A stretch of DNA of 64,000 bases from Citrobacter sp. Marseille-Q6884 (GTDB lineage Bacteria; Pseudomonadota; Gammaproteobacteria; Enterobacterales; Enterobacteriaceae): contig NZ_CAMDRE010000001.1 in assembly GCF_945906775.1 (NCBI RefSeq), forward strand, positions 1,240,001 to 1,304,000, in the 5' to 3' direction. A program made the translations under genes and the position numbers. Positions 37,974-46,539 of the stretch are shown in pieces. The notes beneath the pieces are model-generated. The model worked only from the letters and a program-made list of their open reading frames with translations, searched no databases and was not told the origin of the DNA. Numbering within the stretch: the first letter of the stretch is position 1; every line of letters begins with the position of its first letter.

Positions 37974-38461
37974 CGCCACCAGGCCGCCAGAATACTGCCC
38001 GAAAACGCCAGTTCGATCACGACGGCAACGGGTGAGCCGACAATCACATTGTTCAGCAGCCAACACAGGCTGCCGCACAATGTGTATCCACGTAATTTAT
38101 CGCGCTGTTTCTGAAACGATGCAAAGGTCATCAGCAGGCTCGCGACGAGCGGTAAGAGACTCCATATATCTCGCCACAGCCAGGCGCTACACAGTAGCGA
38201 TCCCGCCATAAACCCCCACATCGCCCATTTGTGACATGTCACCATTGCAATAGCGTAGCGGCACGCGGCGATAATCATTAATCCCGCTGCAGCGCTTTGC
38301 CCTAAAAGATAAAAATGAATCGCAAGTAGGGATGTAGAACTCGTGAGCAGGGATAACGTAATGGCCCGGCGTTGAAAATGAAAGGCTGAGACATCAAGCA
38401 AAAAGCTCATGCCAGCCAGAACTTGAGAGAGGATAAAGGCATTCATTATGTGCGCCATCAT
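37940..38461 (-). CDS. YgjV-family inner membrane protein
   Basis: 173 residues with five or six hydrophobic segments (ILSQVLAGMSFLLDVSAFHF; SLLAIHFYLLGQSAAAGLMIIAACRYAIAM; CWLLNNVIVGSPVAVVIELAFSGSILAAWW). It resembles E. coli YgjV, an uncharacterised membrane family. The start is uncertain: ATG 38461, 38458 and 38446 have no good SD. Convergent overlap with fdhD over 34 bases. Function unknown. Confidence 0.75.
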   Translation of the reverse strand: MMAHIMNAFILSQVLAGMSFLLDVSAFHFQRRAITLSLLTSSTSLLAIHFYLLGQSAAAGLMIIAACRYAIAMVTCHKWAMWGFMAGSLLCSAWLWRDIWSLLPLVASLLMTFASFQKQRDKLRGYTLCGSLCWLLNNVIVGSPVAVVIELAFSGSILAAWWRYSTTRRSGCV

Positions 38462-38504
38462 GTGAACAGTGGCGGGACAATAATCGACGCAAAAATGTAA
38501 CGCG

Positions 38505-39026
38505 TTAACCTTTGTTAAGGCGCTGACGAATCCGGGACAAGCTAACGGGCGTAATGCCGATATAGTTTGCGAGGTCTCGCTGAGTCAGTTGTGACTCCCA
38601 ATCCGGGAAGTGTGTTTGTACGTACTGGTAGCGTTGCTCGGGTGTGTTGAGCAAAAACATTTGTTCTTTTTTCTCTTTGTAGATCAACTGCTGGACCAGT
38701 AGCTGTGTCTTGGTTTCCAGATTTTCCGGGGCGTCCAGCAACGACAACGCGATTTCACGGGTTTCGCCTGGCGTGATCATTTGCAGGCTGTAATCAGCGG
38801 GGGTTCGGGTTAGCCAGTTCAGGTAAAGAAAACAATATTCCCCGGCAAAGTAAAACTCTTTAACCCGTTCCGAGCCGTTATCAGAATGGTAAACGGCACG
38901 GGCAACGCCATGATGTAAAAGATGAATTTTATTTTGAGGTTCGCCCTGGCGCAGCAACCAGGTGCCCGCCACGTGAGTTCTTTTACGACCGCCAGACATC
39001 CATTTTTGAACCTGCTCGAATGACAT
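38505..39026 (-). CDS. Crp/Fnr-family transcriptional regulator
   Basis: 173 residues: an N-terminal cyclic-nucleotide-binding-type beta-roll (AGTWLLRQGEPQNKIHLLHHGVARAVYHSDNGSERVKEFYFAGEYC) joined to a long dimerisation helix and a short HTH (LTQRDLANYIGITPVSLSRIRQRLN, residues about 146-170). Shorter than Crp or Fnr (about 210-250), and it lacks the N-terminal Cys cluster of Fnr. The ligand is unknown. Divergent from a DUF1471 gene across 129 bp rich in palindromes, which could be its target. Confidence 0.85.
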   Translation of the reverse strand: MSFEQVQKWMSGGRKRTHVAGTWLLRQGEPQNKIHLLHHGVARAVYHSDNGSERVKEFYFAGEYCFLYLNWLTRTPADYSLQMITPGETREIALSLLDAPENLETKTQLLVQQLIYKEKKEQMFLLNTPEQRYQYVQTHFPDWESQLTQRDLANYIGITPVSLSRIRQRLNKG

Positions 39027-39034
39027 TTTTTATC

Positions 39035-39047
39035 TCAAATAATTTGA
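39035..39047. promoter_or_regulatory. palindrome next to the Crp/Fnr-like gene start
   Basis: TCAAAT-A-ATTTGA is a perfect 13-bp palindrome eight bases upstream of the regulator's ATG, suggesting autoregulation. Confidence 0.45.
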
Positions 39048-39082
39048 ATAAGACTGGCAAATCCTTCCGCTTTCAGTTGTGT

Positions 39083-39124
39083 GATGTGAGGGCTATTATT
39101 TATCACATCAAGGCACGGTGCCTT
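39083..39124. promoter_or_regulatory. two inverted repeats upstream of the DUF1471 gene
   Basis: GATGTGA...TCACATC (arms of seven, about 12 bases apart, 39083-39109) and the perfect 15-bp palindrome AAGGCACGGTGCCTT (39110-39124). They lie 32-73 bases before the ATG, in the promoter zone. Confidence 0.45.
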
Positions 39125-39155
39125 ACTCAAACAACTAAGTTAAAGGGTTTATATC

Positions 39156-39368
39156 ATGAAAAGCATCAAAACTTTTGTCGCAGTTATCGCTCTCGCTACT
39201 TCTTTCGGTTCTTTTGCTGCTCAGTCAGTGACTGCAACCGGCTCTACCCTGGAAAGTGCTGAAGCGAAAATTGCCGCTCAGGCAGAACGCGCAGGGGCCA
39301 GCGATTACAAAATCACTCAAGCTTACACCGGTAACCGCGTGCATATGACCGCTGAACTGCTGAAATAA
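39156..39368 (+). CDS. DUF1471 (YdgH/BhsA/McbA-like) periplasmic protein
   Basis: 70 residues: signal peptide MKSIKTFVAVIALATSFGSFA cleaved before AQSVTATG, then a DUF1471 domain (LESAEAKIAAQAERAGASDYKITQAYTGNRVHMTAELLK). Family members are small stress- or biofilm-related envelope proteins; which paralogue this is I cannot tell. Followed by its own terminator; divergent from the Crp/Fnr-like regulator. Confidence 0.88.
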   Translation: MKSIKTFVAVIALATSFGSFAAQSVTATGSTLESAEAKIAAQAERAGASDYKITQAYTGNRVHMTAELLK

Positions 39369-39389
39369 GTTACCCAGTACCGTAGAAAG

Positions 39390-39412
39390 AGCGCCCTTGA
39401 GGCGCTTTTTTA
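39390..39412 (+). terminator. terminator of the DUF1471 gene
   Basis: AGCGCC-CTTGA-GGCGCT followed by TTTTT, 22 bases after the stop; it abuts the end of the opposite azlD gene. Confidence 0.88.
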
Positions 39413-39733
39413 GTTTATACCCACCATTCTCAACAGCGCGGTGACCACGGCTGCGGCGATAATCACCACGATCAGCGGCATTTTGCGCCAGGCGAGAAAC
39501 ACCGCAAAGGCCACGCCGAGCACGCGTGCCATCCCGGCAAAGTGTTCACCTTCGTAAAACGTCGTCGCCAGCGCGACGGAAAAGAGTAATACCGTTGCTG
39601 CATCGGAAAGCAGCGCCTGCGAGCGTTCCGAGAATGCCAGACGGCTCCCCAGCTTCGCTCCCCCCAGACGCATTAAATAGGTTCCCAGCGATAAGATGGC
39701 GATACCGGCGATAAACAGCGTCATGTTACCCAT
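39410..39733 (-). CDS. AzlD-family amino acid exporter small subunit
   Basis: 107 residues, four hydrophobic segments (TLFIAGIAILSLGTYLMRLGG; ALLSDAATVLLFSVALATTF; LGVAFAVFLAW; PLIVVIIAAAVVTALLRMV). AzlD/YgaH proteins work with AzlC/YgaZ to export branched-chain amino acids. Start overlaps the AzlC stop (TAATG). Confidence 0.88.
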   Translation of the reverse strand: MGNMTLFIAGIAILSLGTYLMRLGGAKLGSRLAFSERSQALLSDAATVLLFSVALATTFYEGEHFAGMARVLGVAFAVFLAWRKMPLIVVIIAAAVVTALLRMVGIN

Positions 39734-40392
39734 TATTTTTTCCTCGTCAGTAAGCCAAACAGTGAGAGCAACACCGGCAAGCCCACCGGGGCGAAAGGAA
39801 AGGACGCCAGTGACAGAGCGGCGCCGCTACAGGCGCGAATAAGCGTCGTGCGGTTTTTGAAGGCCGGTACCACTAAGGCCAGCAGAATGGCCGGGAATAC
39901 GGCATCCAGTCCGATGGTTTCTGGCGCGGGGAGCAGTTTTCCTACGGCAGCGCCAATCAATGTGCCGACCGGCCAGAAAATGGCAACCCCCAGGCCGCAC
40001 AACCAGTAGGCGGCTTTACGCTGCTCCGGTGTTTTTTGCGATAAGCCGAACACCACGCTTTCATCGTTCATAATATGGCAGCCGAGGAAACTGGCGGCGC
40101 GTGTGCCGACCAGGTCCCGCACCGTTACGCCAAACGGAACATGACGGGCGTTAACCAGTAAGCCCGCTGCCGCTGCGGCAAGCGGATTACCGCCGCTGGC
40201 GACAATGCCGATAAACATAAATTCCGATGCGCCAGCCAGAACCGTAATCGAGAGTACAAACGGCACCCAAAGCGGAAAACCGTAGGCCATGGCCAGCGAG
40301 CCGTAGGACATCCCCACCACACCGACGGCCAGGCACACTAAAAATATCGCTTTGATCGTGTCGCCTTTAAGACTGGAAAAATAATGTTTCAT
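39733..40392 (-). CDS. AzlC-family amino acid exporter large subunit
   Basis: 219 residues with several membrane segments and the AzlC signature (PLWVPFVLSITVLAGASEFMFIGIVASGGNPLAAAAAGLLVNARHVPFG). Partner of the adjacent AzlD. The gene is divergent from an XRE-cupin regulator, with TCGAACGA-type operators between, so substrate-responsive induction is likely. The exported amino acid is not known. Confidence 0.9.
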   Translation of the reverse strand: MKHYFSSLKGDTIKAIFLVCLAVGVVGMSYGSLAMAYGFPLWVPFVLSITVLAGASEFMFIGIVASGGNPLAAAAAGLLVNARHVPFGVTVRDLVGTRAASFLGCHIMNDESVVFGLSQKTPEQRKAAYWLCGLGVAIFWPVGTLIGAAVGKLLPAPETIGLDAVFPAILLALVVPAFKNRTTLIRACSGAALSLASFPFAPVGLPVLLSLFGLLTRKK

Positions 40393-40404
40393 GCTGTTTT
40401 AGCC

Positions 40405-40471
40405 ATATCGAACGAATTTCCATTATAATGAACGGAACAGATGTTGTTTACAAGTCGAACGATTCGTTCGA
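40405..40471. promoter_or_regulatory. operator region of the azlCD/XRE-cupin divergon
   Basis: A perfect 17-bp palindrome TCGAACGATTCGTTCGA (40455-40471) and a further TCGAACGA half (40408-40415) flank a TATAAT-like -10 (40424-40429). Both lie between divergent starts, as expected for a self-regulated XRE factor. Confidence 0.7.
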
Positions 40472-40493
40472 TATAAAGAACGAGGCGTCATGT

Positions 40494-41042
40494 ATGACCC
40501 AACCCATCGGTATAATTGCGAAGAGTCTGGTGCGTGAACGTCAGCGCACGGGTTTGTCGCTCGCAGAGATTGCGCGGCGTGCGGGGATTGCAAAATCAAC
40601 GCTCTCACAGCTGGAAGCGGGTAATGGAAATCCTAGCCTGGAAACGCTCTGGTCGCTGTGTGTCGCACTGGATATCCCTTTTGCGCGGCTGCTGGAGCCG
40701 CAAGTGCAAAAAACTCAGGTGATACGTCGCGGTGAAGGGACGAAAGTGGTGGCCGAGCAGGCCCACTATCAGGCGATATTGCTGGCGGCTTGCCCGCCGG
40801 GCGCACGGCGGGATATCTATCTGTTGCTGACGCAACCGGGCGCAGACCGTATTTCACATCCGCATCCGCCGGGATCGGTTGAGCATATTATTGTGACGCA
40901 AGGAAAAGCGCTGGTAGGGCTGACGGAAGCGCCAGAGGAATTAGCGGAGGGCGACTATATTTGTTATCCCGCAGATCAGGAACATATCTTTAAAGCGCTG
41001 GAGCCTGACACACAGGCGATTCTGGTGGCAGAGCAGAATTAG
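40494..41042 (+). CDS. XRE-family regulator with C-terminal cupin domain
   Basis: 182 residues from ATG 40494. HTH_3 domain (LAEIARRAGIAKSTLSQLEAGNGNPSLETLWSLCVALDIP, about 24-63) and a cupin ligand domain at the C-terminus (HPHPPGSVEHIIVTQGKALVGL...GDYICYPADQEHIFKAL). This start is chosen because the upstream in-frame codons run through the palindromic operator; GAGG lies about ten bases before. Likely controls azlCD. Confidence 0.9.
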   Translation: MTQPIGIIAKSLVRERQRTGLSLAEIARRAGIAKSTLSQLEAGNGNPSLETLWSLCVALDIPFARLLEPQVQKTQVIRRGEGTKVVAEQAHYQAILLAACPPGARRDIYLLLTQPGADRISHPHPPGSVEHIIVTQGKALVGLTEAPEELAEGDYICYPADQEHIFKALEPDTQAILVAEQN

Positions 41043-41045
41043 CCG

Positions 41046-41085
41046 TTATGCCGGATGCGGCGCATAAGCACCGTATCCGGCTGAC
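41046..41085. repeat. REP element
   Basis: TTATGCCGGATGCGGCGCATAAGCACCGTATCCGGCTGAC is a typical REP palindrome between converging genes. Confidence 0.8.
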
Positions 41086-41089
41086 AAAC

Positions 41090-41404
41090 CTACGCCAGAT
41101 AAAAGACTTCTTTTAGCTCTGTACTGACCGGGCTGTTGTCCGCATTGGCGGGCATCACATCACGCATATGCTTCCACCAACGTTGACACACCTCCGTACT
41201 GGCCACCGCATTCCAGCGCTCTTCCGATTCTATTTCGACGGTAGCGAACAGTAGATGGCGTTCTGGATCGAGATAAATCGCATAGTGATGCGCGCCGTGG
41301 GATTTCAGTACCGTTTCCAGCTCCGGCCAGATGGGATTATGACGACGCTGGTACTCAGCGTGCGCGTCGGCATGCACCTGCATCACAAAGGCTTTGCGGA
41401 TCAT
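41090..41404 (-). CDS. rhaM: L-rhamnose mutarotase
   Basis: Interconverts alpha and beta anomers of L-rhamnose. 104 residues, E. coli length (MIRKAFVMQVHADAHAEYQRRHNPIWPELE; IESEERWNAVASTEVCQRWW). The catalytic His near HGAHHYAIYLD is present. ATG 41404 overlaps the stop of the upstream dehydrogenase (ATGA). Last gene of the rhaBAD-dehydrogenase-rhaM operon. Confidence 0.96.
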   Translation of the reverse strand: MIRKAFVMQVHADAHAEYQRRHNPIWPELETVLKSHGAHHYAIYLDPERHLLFATVEIESEERWNAVASTEVCQRWWKHMRDVMPANADNSPVSTELKEVFYLA

Positions 41405-42549
41405 AACGCCTCCAGATACAGCTCGCGGACTTCGTCGCGGCTGGCGGTACGCGGATTGCACGGTGCGCACGGGTCGGCGAGCGCTTTGTCCAGCCAACCT
41501 TCGATATCTTCTTTCGTTACGCCAAGCTGACTGAAACCGGTTGGAATGCCCACGCGTTTGCTTAATGCGCGGATAGCGTTGATGGCTTCCATGCTTGCGG
41601 TTTCATCGCTCATATCACGCGTATCGACACCCATCGCCTGGGCCACGCGGGCAAAACGCGCCACGGCATTCGGGCGGTTAAAGTTCTCGATAATCGGCAA
41701 CAGGATGGCATTACAGACGCCGTGTGGCAGGTTGTGCGTTGCGCCTGGCTGGTGCGCCAGCGCGTGTACCAGACCAAGGCCGGCACTGTTAAAGGCCATG
41801 CCCGCCAGGTACTGGCCGAATGCCATTTGCTCACGAGCTTCGAGATTGTGACCATCATCAACCGCTTTTGGCAGCCACAGGTTAATGAGACGAATCGCTT
41901 CCAGCGCGTTGGCGTCGGTCAAAGGATGCGCACCCACGGAAACATAGGCTTCAACGGCATGCGTCAGGGCGTCCATACCGGTTGCGGCGGTAACGGAAGC
42001 CGGAATCTCCAACATTACGCTGGCATCATCGACGGCGATATCGGGGATGATGTTCGGGTCGATGATGACCTCTTTCACCTTACGTGCAGAATCAATAATG
42101 ACGGCATTACTGGTCATTTCTGCCGCTGTGCCGGCCGTCGTGTTAATCGCAACCAGCGGTACGCCTGCGTTTTTTACTTTCCCTACGCCGGAATACGCGG
42201 TGGATGGGCCCGGGTTTGCGGTCAGGATTTTCACCGCTTTAGCGGTATCGATAGGGCTGCCGCCGCCGAAAGCAATAATGTAATCACATTTTGCATCCTG
42301 GTAGGCTGCAAACCCTTGCTGCACCAGTTCTTCCGTCGGATTTGGGAACACCTCATCGAACAGATGCCAGGACATATGATGCTCATCCAGCGCGGCAAAC
42401 AGGCTATCCAGCAGGCCCAGTTTGACCAACTGACCATCGGTAACGATTAACGCTTTTCCCCATTGCTTGTTTGCGACGAGGTTGACCATATCGCCAATTG
42501 CGCCAGCGCCATGCAGACTGATTTTTGGAAGTGCCAACATAAAGCTCAT
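41401..42549 (-). CDS. iron-containing alcohol dehydrogenase, probable lactaldehyde reductase
   Basis: 382 residues, the length of FucO, group III Fe-dependent dehydrogenase. NAD-binding GGGSPIDTAKA, the TTAGTAAEMT segment, and metal-site stretches ATGMDALTHAVEAYVS, GLVHALAHQPGATHNLPHG. In sequence it is closer to YiaY-type enzymes than to FucO. Start is ATG 42549 with AAGGAGAG. Its place inside the rhamnose operon, coupled to rhaM, suggests it reduces L-lactaldehyde from RhaD to 1,2-propanediol. Confidence 0.88.
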   Translation of the reverse strand: MSFMLALPKISLHGAGAIGDMVNLVANKQWGKALIVTDGQLVKLGLLDSLFAALDEHHMSWHLFDEVFPNPTEELVQQGFAAYQDAKCDYIIAFGGGSPIDTAKAVKILTANPGPSTAYSGVGKVKNAGVPLVAINTTAGTAAEMTSNAVIIDSARKVKEVIIDPNIIPDIAVDDASVMLEIPASVTAATGMDALTHAVEAYVSVGAHPLTDANALEAIRLINLWLPKAVDDGHNLEAREQMAFGQYLAGMAFNSAGLGLVHALAHQPGATHNLPHGVCNAILLPIIENFNRPNAVARFARVAQAMGVDTRDMSDETASMEAINAIRALSKRVGIPTGFSQLGVTKEDIEGWLDKALADPCAPCNPRTASRDEVRELYLEAL

Positions 42550-42576
42550 GAATACTCTCCTTAACATAGATCCCTG

Positions 42577-42612
42577 TAAGCCGGAGAAGGTGAAACCGTC
42601 ATCCGGCATGCG
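42577..42612. repeat. REP-like element
   Basis: TAAGCCGGAGAAGGTGAAACCGTCATCCGGCATGCG, an imperfect REP palindrome just after the rhaD stop. Confidence 0.6.
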
Positions 42613-42625
42613 TTTGAGGGTGGTA

Positions 42626-43453
42626 TCAGTACAGCTCTACTGCGCTGGCAAGCGGGGTCACGCCAAAACGTTTGCCGAGAGCAATCAGCTCCTCGCGCGT
42701 GATGGTTTGCTTCATACTGCCCATCGAATACACTTTGACTAAAATTTCAGCAGATTTCTCTGCGGTATCTATCAAACCAAACGCGTCATCGATCGTGGGG
42801 CCACTGCCGAATACACCGTGGAATGGCCACAGCACCAGCGAATGCTTCTGCATTTCCTCGGCAGTCGCCTGGCCGATTTCATCAGTACCGGGCACCATCC
42901 ACGGTAGAATGCCGACACCATCCGGGAAGACGACCAGACACTCGGTGCTGCCTTCCCACAGTTTGCGGGTTATCAGCGCGGTGGTGTTTTCCAGTACGTA
43001 GGTCAGGGCGATTAAATTGGTGGCGTGGCAGTGCATGATCACGCGATCTTTGCCGTGAGTGGCTTTTATGCGCTCGCAGTGAGAGAGGAAGTGCGCAGGC
43101 AGTTCGGAAGTGGGCACGGCTTCATGCGTCAGACCCCACAGGATGTGGTAGCCCGCGCCATCGCTGTCTATTTTGACCACGCCCAGGTTAGCCGCCGGAT
43201 CAAGCTGGACGTTTCGAAAGAATTTGCCGGAACCGGTGACGATAAATGGCGTGTTCGCCAGCAGCGGCATCGGCTGACTCAGCGCGATATAGCGTGGTTT
43301 TTCGTGGAAATCAGCGGCAAAAGGCGCGATATCCGCCTCATCCAGACGTAACGTCAAATTACCGCCATTGCGCTCATCCCACCCTTTCAGCCAGGCATCG
43401 GAAGTGGCTTTGATCATCCCCTGGACGAACCAGGAATTAGTTATGTTCTGCAT
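42626..43453 (-). CDS. rhaD: rhamnulose-1-phosphate aldolase
   Basis: Class II zinc aldolase that splits L-rhamnulose-1-phosphate into DHAP and L-lactaldehyde. 275 residues; zinc-ligand His in VIMHCHATNLIALTY, and the GGNLTLRLDE phosphate-binding segment. Third gene of rhaBAD; a REP element separates it from rhaA. Confidence 0.97.
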   Translation of the reverse strand: MQNITNSWFVQGMIKATSDAWLKGWDERNGGNLTLRLDEADIAPFAADFHEKPRYIALSQPMPLLANTPFIVTGSGKFFRNVQLDPAANLGVVKIDSDGAGYHILWGLTHEAVPTSELPAHFLSHCERIKATHGKDRVIMHCHATNLIALTYVLENTTALITRKLWEGSTECLVVFPDGVGILPWMVPGTDEIGQATAEEMQKHSLVLWPFHGVFGSGPTIDDAFGLIDTAEKSAEILVKVYSMGSMKQTITREELIALGKRFGVTPLASAVELY

Positions 43454-43474
43454 AGTTTATACCTGTCTTATTCA

Positions 43475-43503
43475 ATGCCGGATGCGCGCAGCCGCCATCC
43501 GGC
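43475..43503. repeat. REP element in rhaA-rhaD gap
   Basis: ATGCCGGATGCGCGCAGCCGCCATCCGGC, a REP palindrome within the operon; it may stabilise the upstream message. Confidence 0.75.
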
Positions 43504-43511
43504 CAAAAGGG

Positions 43512-44771
43512 TTAGTGACGTTGACTCAGGATCTCTTTTTCATAGGCACGCACACTTTCCAGCCACTGGCTGCCTGCCGGGGTGTCGTGGCGCTGGCAAT
43601 ACATTTCCCAGACCGCCTGCCAGGGCAGCGATTTCTGCTCTTCCAGCAGCGCCAGACGTGCGGTGTAGTCGCCGCTGGCTTCGAGCTGACGCAGTTGTCC
43701 GGTTGGTTCTAACAGCGCGCGCAACAGGGCTTTTTTCATGTTGCGGGTACCGATAACCCATGCGGCAATACGGTTGATGGAGGCGTCGAAGAAATCGAGG
43801 CCAATGTGTACGCGGTCGAACAGGTTGTGGCGCACGATCTCACTGGCAATCGCCTGGGTTTCATCATCCAGCAGCACCACGTGGTCGCTGTCCCAACGCA
43901 CCGGACGGCTGACGTGCAGCAGCAGGCGCGGTACATACAGCATGGCGGCTGAGATCTTGTCGGAAATCACTTCAGTCGGATGGAAGTGACCTGCATCGAG
44001 GCACAGTGCGGTCTGGCGGCTGGTGGCATAACCCATATAGAACTCGTTGGAGCCGACGGTGTAGCTTTCTGCGCCGATGCCAAACAGCTTGCTCTCGACG
44101 GCATCAATATGATGCGCCGGGTCGAATTTCTCGCTGATTACGTCATCCAGTGCGTCCAGCAGACGCTGGCGTGGCGCTAAACGGTCAACGGTGATGTCTT
44201 TCATGCCATCCGGGATCCAGATGTTCATTACCGACGGCGTGCCCAGTTGCTCGCCAAAATAGGCGGATATGCGACGGCTGGCTTTACAGTGGTCAATCCA
44301 GAATTGACGGATGTTGTCATCAGCGTGCGCCAGCGTGAAACCGTCTGCGCTCAGCGGGTGAGAGAAGCAGGAGGGGTTAAAATCCAGACCCAACTGGTTT
44401 GCTTTCGCCCATTCCACCCAGTTTTTGAAATGCTCCGGTTTGATTTGATCGCGGGCGACCGGTGTCTCCGATTCCAGATAGATCGCGTGCAGGTTCAGAC
44501 GTTTTGGCCCTGGGATCAGACTTAACGCCTGCTCCAGGTCGGCCCGCAGTTCGACGGCATTTCGTGCTTTGCCGGGATAGTTACCGGTCGCCTGAATTCC
44601 GCCGGTCAGGGAGCCTTCCGGGTTTTCGAACCCGGCGACATCATCACCCTGCCAGCAGTGCATGGAGACCGGCAGACGATCAAGCTGACGTAATGCTTCC
44701 TCGACGTCGATACCGACTGCGGCGAAACGCAGTTTTGCCAGTTCCCAGGCTTGTTCAAGTTGAGTGGTCAT
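43512..44771 (-). CDS. rhaA: L-rhamnose isomerase
   Basis: Converts L-rhamnose to L-rhamnulose using Mn. 419 residues from ATG 44771, equal to E. coli. Active-site stretches FNPSCFSHPLSADGFTL, NIWIPDGMKD, LCLDAGHFHPTE and HIGLDFFDAS carry the metal ligands. The ATGA overlap with rhaB fixes the start; an extra two residues upstream are unlikely. Confidence 0.98.
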   Translation of the reverse strand: MTTQLEQAWELAKLRFAAVGIDVEEALRQLDRLPVSMHCWQGDDVAGFENPEGSLTGGIQATGNYPGKARNAVELRADLEQALSLIPGPKRLNLHAIYLESETPVARDQIKPEHFKNWVEWAKANQLGLDFNPSCFSHPLSADGFTLAHADDNIRQFWIDHCKASRRISAYFGEQLGTPSVMNIWIPDGMKDITVDRLAPRQRLLDALDDVISEKFDPAHHIDAVESKLFGIGAESYTVGSNEFYMGYATSRQTALCLDAGHFHPTEVISDKISAAMLYVPRLLLHVSRPVRWDSDHVVLLDDETQAIASEIVRHNLFDRVHIGLDFFDASINRIAAWVIGTRNMKKALLRALLEPTGQLRQLEASGDYTARLALLEEQKSLPWQAVWEMYCQRHDTPAGSQWLESVRAYEKEILSQRH

Positions 44772-46237
44772 GCGCAAAGCTCCTTTATCTGTCGTGTGGT
44801 TTGAAACTGCGCCTGGTGGCGGGCAATTTCACTTTCAGGATTTGGAATGAAGGTGGTCAGGTCGTAGTTCGTGCTCACCACCTGGCGGAAATCATCGACG
44901 TTATCCAGCTCGTCCAGCGTCATGAGCTGGACGCCAATGTTGCCGAGCGTAGAGGCTTCAATCGGGCCGGACATGACGCGGATACCGCAGGCATCAGCAC
45001 AGAGCTGGTTAAGTAATGCGTTCTGGCAACCGCCGCCGACAATGTGTAACTGGCTGAACGGTTCGCCACGCAGGTCGGCCAGTTCCTGGAGGACATCGGC
45101 ATACAGCAGCGCCAGGCTGTCGAAAATACAGCGAGCCAGTTCGGCATCTTGCGTGGGAACGGGTTGCCCTGATTCACGGCAGGCCGCCTGAATTTCCGCG
45201 CTCATATCTGTGGGGTTGATAAAGCGATCGTCATTGGGATTGATCAGAAACTGGCAGGCCGGCAGTGTTTGCGTTTGCGCGATGAGTGCAGGCAGATCGG
45301 TAATCTGGCGCTCGTGTAAGACGCGCTGAAGCAGCCACAGCCCCATGATGTTTTTCAGTACCCGATAACGACCTTCCGCACCGCCTTCGTTAGTGATATT
45401 GGCCGCCAGCGCCGCGTCATTGGTATAGGGCGTTCTGCTCTCAAAACCCATCAGCGACCAGGTGCCGGATGAGAGATAAGCGCTGTTTTTGTCGGCCAGC
45501 GGTGAAGCGATCACCGCGCTGGCCGTGTCGTGACTGGCAACGGCAACGACGGGAATGTGATTTTTCTGCGGGCAAATCCAGTTGCCAATCACGTTTCCGG
45601 GATGTGTGGGGCGACCAAACCAGGCGCTGTCTGCACCGGTCCATGCCAGCAGGGTGTCATCCCAATCGTCGTTATTGATATTCACCAGTTGAGTTGTGGT
45701 CGCGTTGGTGTATTCCCAGTTCATTTCCCCGGTCAGACGGTAGCTGAAGTAATCGGGGATCAGTAAGGCGTGCGCCACCCGGGAGACCAGCTCAGGCTGC
45801 TGTTCTACCAGGGCGCGGAGCTGATATAAGGTGTTAAAGGGCAAAAACTGGATGCCGCTGCGGCGATAGATCTCGCCTTTACCCAGCTGCTCTATTGCGT
45901 GCGACATCACGCCTGTCGTGCGGTTATCGCGGTAAGAGACGGGCAGCCCGACACGCTGACCGTTTTTATCGATCAGGACGTAATCCACCCCCCAGGTGTC
46001 GATACCGATACTGTCTATCCGAATGCCTTCGTCGCAGACTTTTTTCAGTCCCAGACGAATATCGCTTTCCAGGCTGTCGATATCCCAGGTGTCAAAACCA
46101 TCGGTTTTTTGCAGACAATTAACGAAGCGATGGATTTCACGCAGCGTCAGGGTGCGGTGTTCATTGTCGTAACGCGCCAGCATTACGCGCCCGCTGGATG
46201 CGCCGAGATCGACTGCGACACAATGGCGAAAAGTCAT
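44768..46237 (-). CDS. rhaB: rhamnulokinase
   Basis: FGGY-family kinase phosphorylating L-rhamnulose at O1. 489 residues. N-terminal phosphate loop VAVDLGASSGRVMLA; DTWGVDYVLI; adenosine-binding IVGGGCQNALLNQLCAD. First gene of the rhaBAD operon, with an activator region upstream shared with rhaSR. Confidence 0.98.
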   Translation of the reverse strand: MTFRHCVAVDLGASSGRVMLARYDNEHRTLTLREIHRFVNCLQKTDGFDTWDIDSLESDIRLGLKKVCDEGIRIDSIGIDTWGVDYVLIDKNGQRVGLPVSYRDNRTTGVMSHAIEQLGKGEIYRRSGIQFLPFNTLYQLRALVEQQPELVSRVAHALLIPDYFSYRLTGEMNWEYTNATTTQLVNINNDDWDDTLLAWTGADSAWFGRPTHPGNVIGNWICPQKNHIPVVAVASHDTASAVIASPLADKNSAYLSSGTWSLMGFESRTPYTNDAALAANITNEGGAEGRYRVLKNIMGLWLLQRVLHERQITDLPALIAQTQTLPACQFLINPNDDRFINPTDMSAEIQAACRESGQPVPTQDAELARCIFDSLALLYADVLQELADLRGEPFSQLHIVGGGCQNALLNQLCADACGIRVMSGPIEASTLGNIGVQLMTLDELDNVDDFRQVVSTNYDLTTFIPNPESEIARHQAQFQTTRQIKELCA

Positions 46238-46539
46238 AGCGAGGTCCTTCTGAGTTTTATTGCACTCAGTCTAAGAACCCGCGAAAACACGTACCTTCTC
46301 GCCAGTGACAGCCACAATTCGCGGCTGGCAACGTGGCAAAGGTGAACGTGATAGTGTTCACAATTTGAGGTAATGAGGCCGATTTCGCCTGATGTGACCC
46401 CTTCCGCAATTCCTGATGTTTCCCGCCATTTCTTGAAGAATTGACCGTGTTTACGCACTTTGACGTCAAAAATTTAAGGTGAGGGTGATAACGCTTAATT
46501 ACTATTCAGCCATATTCGTTGTTCAGGAGGGGAGCCGTC
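46238..46539. promoter_or_regulatory. rhaBAD-rhaSR divergent control region with CRP site
   Basis: 302 bp. A good CRP site CGTGATAGTGTTCACA (46347-46362; GTGA-N6-TCAC) lies in the middle. By analogy with E. coli, RhaS and RhaR half-sites flank it, but I do not assign them. No ORF. Confidence 0.75.
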
